Source: Mayfieldus sp038329895 (GTDB taxonomy: Bacteria > Actinomycetota > Thermoleophilia > Solirubrobacterales > 70-9). Taken from it: DNA of 45,137 bases. A model generated the notes under the pieces. That model was not told the DNA's origin. It was given only the letters and a program-made list of their open reading frames with translations, and made no database searches. The position numbers and the translations under genes are program-made. The stretch is taken from the NCBI GenBank assembly GCA_038329895.1, contig JBBQNM010000009.1, positions 1 to 45,137 on the forward strand. Reading direction: 5' to 3'. This document shows, piece after piece, positions 41,207-45,137 of the stretch; the stretch's first letter is position 1, and each line of letters starts with the position of its first letter.

Positions 41207-42101
41207 TCGCTGCTCCGGCGATTCGACCCGCGATCCGCACGGCCTGGAGGGCGCTTGCGTCGTGCAGGCGCAGGATCTCGGCGCCATTGGTGACCGCCAG
41301 CGCTGCGGCGGCCGCGGTTGCCCACTCGCGCTCGGAAGCGGGCGCACGCTGCTCCCAGGATCCCGAGAGCACGGCGCCGAGGAAGTCCTTGCGCGACAGC
41401 GACACGTACAGCGGCCGGTCACCGACGCGCAGCTCGCCGAGGTGGGCGAGGACGCGCAGGTCGTCCTCCACGCTCAGGTCGAAGTCGAGGCCGGGGTCGA
41501 GCGCGATCTGCTCCGCGGCAACGCCGCGCCCAAGGGCCGCTTCAACTCGCTCGGAGAACCAGGCCTTCAGATGCTCGACCACGTCTTCGTAGCCTCGAAT
41601 AGGTCGCTCCGATCGCGGCGGGCCCTCGATGTGCATCAGGACCAGCCCGCAGCCGCTCGTGGCCGCGAGGTCGAACATCTGCTCCGATCCGCCGCCGATG
41701 TCGTTGATCGCGACCGCGCCCGCCTCGAGTGCCCGCCGCGCCACCTCGGGCCCGAAGGTATCCGCGGATACGGGCACCCCCGCCTCGGCGAGCCCCTCGA
41801 TCGCCGGGACCAGCGCCGCCGCCTCCTCGCCCTCGGGAACAGCAGGCCCACTTCGGGCGGCGACCGCTCCCACGTCGAGCATGTCGAACCCCTCCTCAAC
41901 CAGCCGGCGGCCGTCTTCGATCGCCTGCTCCGGGGTCTCGCTGCGAGCGCCCTCATACATCGAGTCGCCGGTCACGTTCACGATGCCGACGGCCAATGGC
42001 TCGCTGCGTTCCAGTGTCCGGTCGCTGAGCTTCCAGGTCCAAGGGTCTCGGCCGCGGGTCCTGTCACCCGTGGAAGATGCGTTGGAGACGTTGGAAGCCA
42101 T
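41190..42101 (-). CDS. folP: divergent dihydropteroate synthase
   Basis: A 303-residue TIM barrel that would join p-aminobenzoate to dihydropterin pyrophosphate in folate synthesis. Retained: VGIVNVTGDS (Asn), SADTFGPEVARRAL (Asp), INDIGGG, MHIEG, LDPGLDFDLS (Asp), SLSRKDFLG (Lys) and ILRLHDASALQA (Arg, His). Altered: loop 1 has NVTGDSM where NVTPDSF is normal, and loop 2 reads GAVAARSGP where GGESTRPGA is normal, so the p-aminobenzoate pocket may differ. A 33-residue N-terminal extension precedes the barrel. I chose ATG 42101, since ATG 42128 overlaps the divergent HAD gene. Could be a paralogue. Confidence 0.82.
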   Translation of the reverse strand: MASNVSNASSTGDRTRGRDPWTWKLSDRTLERSEPLAVGIVNVTGDSMYEGARSETPEQAIEDGRRLVEEGFDMLDVGAVAARSGPAVPEGEEAAALVPAIEGLAEAGVPVSADTFGPEVARRALEAGAVAINDIGGGSEQMFDLAATSGCGLVLMHIEGPPRSERPIRGYEDVVEHLKAWFSERVEAALGRGVAAEQIALDPGLDFDLSVEDDLRVLAHLGELRVGDRPLYVSLSRKDFLGAVLSGSWEQRAPASEREWATAAAAALAVTNGAEILRLHDASALQAVRIAGRIAGAANGDAG

Positions 42102-42126
42102 TCCCCGGCTACGGTAGCGACCCGCC

Positions 42127-42939
42127 ATGAGTCTCCGATGCGTCTACACCGATCTCGACGGGACTCTTCTCGGAAAGGGCGGATCACTGTTCCGCGACTC
42201 CGAGGGGGAGTTCTCCTCGATGCAGGCCAAGGGGCTCGAAGCGTGCAACCGGGCGGGAGTCGAGGTGGTGATCATGTCCGGTCGCCGCGAGGCGCAGGTG
42301 ATGGAGGACGCCCGCCTGATCGGCCAAAGCTCCTACATCTACGAGGCTGGATGCGCGCTGGCGATCGATGGCGACACGACGCTGCTGACCGGTGACACGA
42401 CCCTCGACGAGCGGGGGACGATCTACGAGCAGATCGAATCGCGGGGGATCCCGGAGCTGCTGTTTGGTCACTTCGAAGGACGGCTCGAGCACCACTCCCC
42501 CTGGCACACGGGGCGCGTCTATTCGCACCTGTTCCGTGGCGACGTCGACGTCGAGGAGGCCAACAGCCTGCTGGAGCAGGAAGGCCACGTCGATCTTCGC
42601 CTGCTCGACAACGGGGCGATCAGCAGGAGCATGCCGGGGCTTGAGATCGCCCACGCCTACCACCTGGTGCCAAAGCCGGTCAGCAAGGCGAACGCGGTGG
42701 CGGCCCACATGCGGGCCCGCCAGTACGAGCCGGAGGGCTGCATCGGCGTCGGCGACTCGATCGAGGACCTCGAGGTCGCGGTGGCCGTGGGCCGCTTCTA
42801 CGTGGTCGCCAACGGCCCCCAACGCGACCCGGGCCTGGGCGAGGCGATTGCGGGCTACGAGAACGTGACCGTCACCGAAGGAAGCATGGGCGACGGCTTC
42901 TACGAGGCTGTCGTCTCGACCCTTGCAGAGCGGCGCTAG
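42127..42939 (+). CDS. HAD-superfamily phosphatase (type IIB cap)
   Basis: A 270-residue hydrolase. HAD motif I is YTDLDGTLLG with both Asp. Motif II is VVIMSGRREAQ. Motif III Lys lies in PKPVSKANAV. Motif IV is GVGDSIEDLEVAVAVGRFYV. A cap domain of type IIB lies between about residues 80 and 190 (SHLFRGDVDVEEANSLLEQ). Such enzymes remove phosphate from sugar or trehalose phosphates or mannosyl-phosphoglycerate; the exact substrate is unknown. ATG 42127. The DtxR regulator gene follows 43 bp later on the same strand. Confidence 0.88.
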   Translation: MSLRCVYTDLDGTLLGKGGSLFRDSEGEFSSMQAKGLEACNRAGVEVVIMSGRREAQVMEDARLIGQSSYIYEAGCALAIDGDTTLLTGDTTLDERGTIYEQIESRGIPELLFGHFEGRLEHHSPWHTGRVYSHLFRGDVDVEEANSLLEQEGHVDLRLLDNGAISRSMPGLEIAHAYHLVPKPVSKANAVAAHMRARQYEPEGCIGVGDSIEDLEVAVAVGRFYVVANGPQRDPGLGEAIAGYENVTVTEGSMGDGFYEAVVSTLAERR

Positions 42940-42982
42940 CGGCGCCCCGAGCCGCGAGCATGGAGTGTCTAGTATCGGTGAG

Positions 42983-43696
42983 GTGTCGACCAATCACGCG
43001 ACCGTCGCCGAAGAGGAGTACCTGCAGATCATGTACTGGCTGATGGAGGCCGGACTGCCGATCACCGGCGCCAACATCGCACGCGCGATGCAGCTCTCCG
43101 CCCCGACCGTCCACGAGATGCTCGGGCGGCTGGAGAAGGACGGCTACGTGACCCGCGCGGACGATCGCTCGGTCGCCTTCACCGAGCAGGGCCGCCAGGA
43201 GGCCGAGGCGATGGTGCGCCGTCATCGGATGATCGAGCGCTTCCTCACCGACGTCCTCGGCGTCCCCTGGGACGAGGTGCACGAGGAGGCGGAGCGCCTC
43301 GAGCACGCGATGTCGCCGGTGCTCGAGGAGCGGATGATGGCCGCGATCGGCGACGCCAAGACCTGCCCGCACGGGCACCCGATCGTCGAGGGCGCGCGCG
43401 AGGAGGGGGCGCTGCTGGCCGACGTGGAGAAGGGTGCAAGCGTCCACGTGCTGCGATTCGAGAACGAGGCCGAGGAACTCCTGCACTACCTCAAGCAGGC
43501 GGGGCTGCAACCCGGACTCGACGGCACGGTCGAGAACTCCGAAGAGGACAGGGTCGTGGTCGCGTCCGACGACGGGCGCCACGAGGTGTCGCGCAGCGTC
43601 GCCGAGACCGTCTCGGTGCGCGCCGATCCGTCGCCCCCACCGCGAGCCCCGCTACCCGAGCAGCTCGAGCTGTCCAGCGATCGCTACGGGCGCTAG
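42983..43696 (+). CDS. DtxR/MntR-family metal-dependent regulator
   Basis: A 237-residue iron- or manganese-responsive repressor. The N-terminal winged helix is ATVAEEEYLQIMYWLMEAG then ANIARAMQLSAPTVHEML (recognition helix) and GYVTRADDRSVAFTEQG. The dimer and metal-site part has HRMIERFLTDVLG, WDEVHEEAERLEHAMS (His and Glu ligands) and CPHGHPI with Cys and His. The C-terminal FeoA/SH3-like domain (VHVLRFENEAEELLHYLKQ) extends to about 215. GTG 42983 is chosen: a GGTGAG ribosome site is adjacent and the usual start of the fold lies here. Metal specificity cannot be told. The stop shares CTAG with the next convergent gene. Confidence 0.93.
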   Translation: MSTNHATVAEEEYLQIMYWLMEAGLPITGANIARAMQLSAPTVHEMLGRLEKDGYVTRADDRSVAFTEQGRQEAEAMVRRHRMIERFLTDVLGVPWDEVHEEAERLEHAMSPVLEERMMAAIGDAKTCPHGHPIVEGAREEGALLADVEKGASVHVLRFENEAEELLHYLKQAGLQPGLDGTVENSEEDRVVVASDDGRHEVSRSVAETVSVRADPSPPPRAPLPEQLELSSDRYGR

Positions 43697-43896
43697 TCGC
43701 CGCAGATCTGCCGCAGGCGCCGGTAGAGGTAATCGTCGGGCGCCCGAAGCCCCAGAGGCCGCGACCGCCTCAGCGTCTGCTCGTGCTCGCGGATCGCAGC
43801 GGCCAGCTCGGTGAGCCGGCGCCGCGCCAGGTCTCGCTCGCGCGCAACCAGCGTTTCTTGCCGATCACTTCCATCCACAAGTGTCATTGGGCTCAT
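43693..43896 (-). CDS. small charged helical protein, unknown
   Basis: A 67-residue protein with start ATG 43896, where GAGGTGGAG lies just upstream as a ribosome site; GTG 43905 and ATG 43887 are alternatives. The body is one long charged helix (ARERDLARRRLTELAAAIREHEQTLRR), and the end LRAPDDYLYRRLRQICGD is well-structured. There is no signal peptide or metal motif. The gene lies tail to tail with the DtxR-type regulator. I do not recognise the family, though short helical proteins of this shape are common in actinobacteria. Confidence 0.6.
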   Translation of the reverse strand: MSPMTLVDGSDRQETLVARERDLARRRLTELAAAIREHEQTLRRSRPLGLRAPDDYLYRRLRQICGD

Positions 43897-43914
43897 GCTC
43901 TCCACCTCACTTGT

Positions 43915-43943
43915 GGGCCCGGTCTCGTCCGGTCCACGGGCCC
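43915..43943. repeat. inverted repeat in the leader of the small helical gene
   Basis: GGGCCCG (43915-43921) pairs with CGGGCCC (43937-43943). It lies about 19 bp upstream of ATG 43896 and would form a stem in the 5' leader. Positions 43944-44119 show no gene. Confidence 0.35.
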
Positions 43944-44119
43944 TTTGGATCCTCCGACCGCAACGGCTGGCACCGATGCTAGGACCGACTACTCAATCGC
44001 CGGTAAACAAGCGGTAATGATTTCCGCAAAATCGGCAAAGGTTCGAAACGCATTGGCCGGATGACGGACGTTCCGGTGAAACAAGTGCTAGATGCGACCG
44101 CCGAGCTGGCGGTCGCCCG

Positions 44120-45137
44120 TCAAGCCGGGCTCGCGGTGCGCACCCGCTCCAGCGCTCGCGCGATCCGTCCAACTCCCTCGCCGATCCGTGGCGCCGGAAC
44201 GGGGGCGAATGAAAGCCGCAGGCTGTTGCGTCCGCCCTCGAGCATGAAATCGGGGCCGGCGATGAAGCTGACCTCTTCCTCGAGCGCCGCGGCGAGCAGA
44301 TCGACCGTGTCGATGTCCTCGCCCAGCGTCAGCCAGAGGAAGTAACCCCCACCGGGAGAGACGAAGTCGGCCCCGGGGAGGTGCTCTTCGAGCGCCTCGA
44401 CCAGCGCGTCGCGCCGCTCCTGCAGCGCCTCCCTGACAAACTCGATGTTGCGGTCGAGCCCGCCGGAGCGGCACAGCTCCCAGACCACCGACTCGGCCAG
44501 CATGTTGGGGGAGATGTAGGTCTCGTTGGCTCGTTTGGCGAGTTGCGTGATCTCCTCCTCGGGACCGGCCAGATAGCCGACCCGGACCCCGGGGCTCACC
44601 GTCTTCGAGAACGATGAGGCGTGGATCACCTGGTCGGATCCGCAATTGGAGAGCATCGTTTGCGGCGCGGGCTGCTCGAACGACAGCTCACGGTAGGGGT
44701 CGTCCTCGAAGACCCAGAAGCCGTGCTCGGTCGCCAGCTCGAGGACTCGCTCGCGCTTCGATGCCGAAAGCGTGCAGCCGGCCGGGTTGTGGAAGTTGGG
44801 GATCAGATGGGCGAGCTTGACCGGCCCGTTCTCCAGAGCGGCCTCGAGGGCGGAGACATCCAGGCCATCGGCCTCCAGCGCCACCGGCACCAGCTCGACC
44901 CCGAGCCGCCCGAGCAGCAGCAGCGTGCGGTCGTAGGACGGTTGCTCGACGATCACCCGATCGCCGGGCTCGAGCAGGTGCTCGAACAGCATCGCGCCGG
45001 CCTCCAGCGAGCCGTTGGTGACCATCACCTGCGCCGGCGCGATCGAGTGGCGCTCGGCGATCCATTCGACCAGGCCCGGGTGCCCCTCCCCCTTCCCGTA
45101 GGAGAGCGCCCGCTCCCAGTCGTCCTCGAGCGCGCTC
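44120..45137 (-). CDS. PLP-dependent class I/II aminotransferase (partial, runs off window)
   Basis: The C-terminal ~338 codons of an aminotransferase, open through the right window edge. Features: MVTNGSLEAGAMLFEHLL (cofactor phosphate turn), VIVEQPSYDRTL, HLIPNFHNPAGCTLS (Asn contact), VFEDDPYRELSF (Asp-Tyr), and ASSFSKTVSPGVRVGYLAG with the Schiff-base Lys. The end, RNSLRLSFAPVPAPRIGEG, carries the substrate carboxylate Arg. This is the 2-aminoadipate/MocR-like group; a GntR-type N-terminal domain may or may not lie outside the window, and the substrate is unknown. Confidence 0.9.
   Translation of the reverse strand, partial: SALEDDWERALSYGKGEGHPGLVEWIAERHSIAPAQVMVTNGSLEAGAMLFEHLLEPGDRVIVEQPSYDRTLLLLGRLGVELVPVALEADGLDVSALEAALENGPVKLAHLIPNFHNPAGCTLSASKRERVLELATEHGFWVFEDDPYRELSFEQPAPQTMLSNCGSDQVIHASSFSKTVSPGVRVGYLAGPEEEITQLAKRANETYISPNMLAESVVWELCRSGGLDRNIEFVREALQERRDALVEALEEHLPGADFVSPGGGYFLWLTLGEDIDTVDLLAAALEEEVSFIAGPDFMLEGGRNSLRLSFAPVPAPRIGEGVGRIARALERVRTASPA

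Noticed and set aside
39914..41293. 459-codon plus-strand frame opposite mrfA
   Set aside because: Antisense shadow; the minus strand has complete helicase motifs and a zinc site.

Overview
This is bacterial DNA of about two-thirds G+C. Third codon positions are strongly GC-biased, GTG and TTG starts are common, and co-oriented genes often share 4-bp ATGA, GTGA or TTGA overlaps. The gene content (CIRCE-controlled groESL, seven-iron ferredoxin, a fused PafB-PafC WYL regulator, Lhr and MrfA helicases, DtxR-type regulator, RTX-like secreted protein, GH26-like enzyme) points to an actinobacterium. I infer a deep soil lineage such as Thermoleophilia/Solirubrobacterales, but only from overall character.

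Layout. Positions 1-12.2 kb hold housekeeping genes: the N-terminus of a secreted protein, tRNA-Ser(TGA), a cyclophilin, a GH26-like secreted enzyme, an Mrp-type Fe-S carrier, ferredoxin, an SDR, groES-groEL behind a CIRCE operator, SRPBCC and ASCH proteins, a frameshifted RTX-repeat protein, Pcm, a Crp/Fnr regulator and a FIST protein. Positions 12.2-16.8 kb hold a 1531-residue Lhr helicase with a proline/alanine-rich insertion. Positions 16.9-27.2 kb form an envelope polysaccharide region. A minus-strand chain wzt-wzm-penicillin acylase-flavin oxidoreductase-rmlA-rmlD-rmlB-rmlC would make dTDP-L-rhamnose and export a glycan. It is flanked by an acyltransferase and a divergent, frameshifted methyltransferase. 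Positions 27.2-32.6 kb hold a metallo-hydrolase, PafBC, a small basic protein, a YhaM-like nuclease, an SDR and an SRPBCC protein.

Positions 32.6-37.1 kb are a relic integrated element. It sits in the 3' half of an intact tRNA-Phe(GAA) gene and is bounded by 44-bp perfect direct repeats (32593-32636 and 37054-37097). It carries an L,D-transpeptidase, a DUF3494 ice-binding protein, a degenerate tRNA-Ser(CGA) remnant, an Xre/ParS-RES toxin-antitoxin pair, three repeats at exact 22-bp spacing and an integrase truncated at the tRNA border.

Positions 37.2-45.1 kb hold a lipoprotein, a LOG-like protein (frameshifted), MrfA-like helicase, a divergent dihydropteroate synthase, a HAD phosphatase, a DtxR regulator, a small protein and an aminotransferase cut by the window edge.

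The most novel signal is a dispersed palindromic element of about 110 bp present twice in opposite orientation (21094-21212 and 38346-38453). It has an invariant 10-bp palindrome flanked by three-base-loop hairpins, one of which differs between copies by compensatory changes. Three genes contain single-base frameshifts, so either several genes are decaying or the assembly has indel errors.
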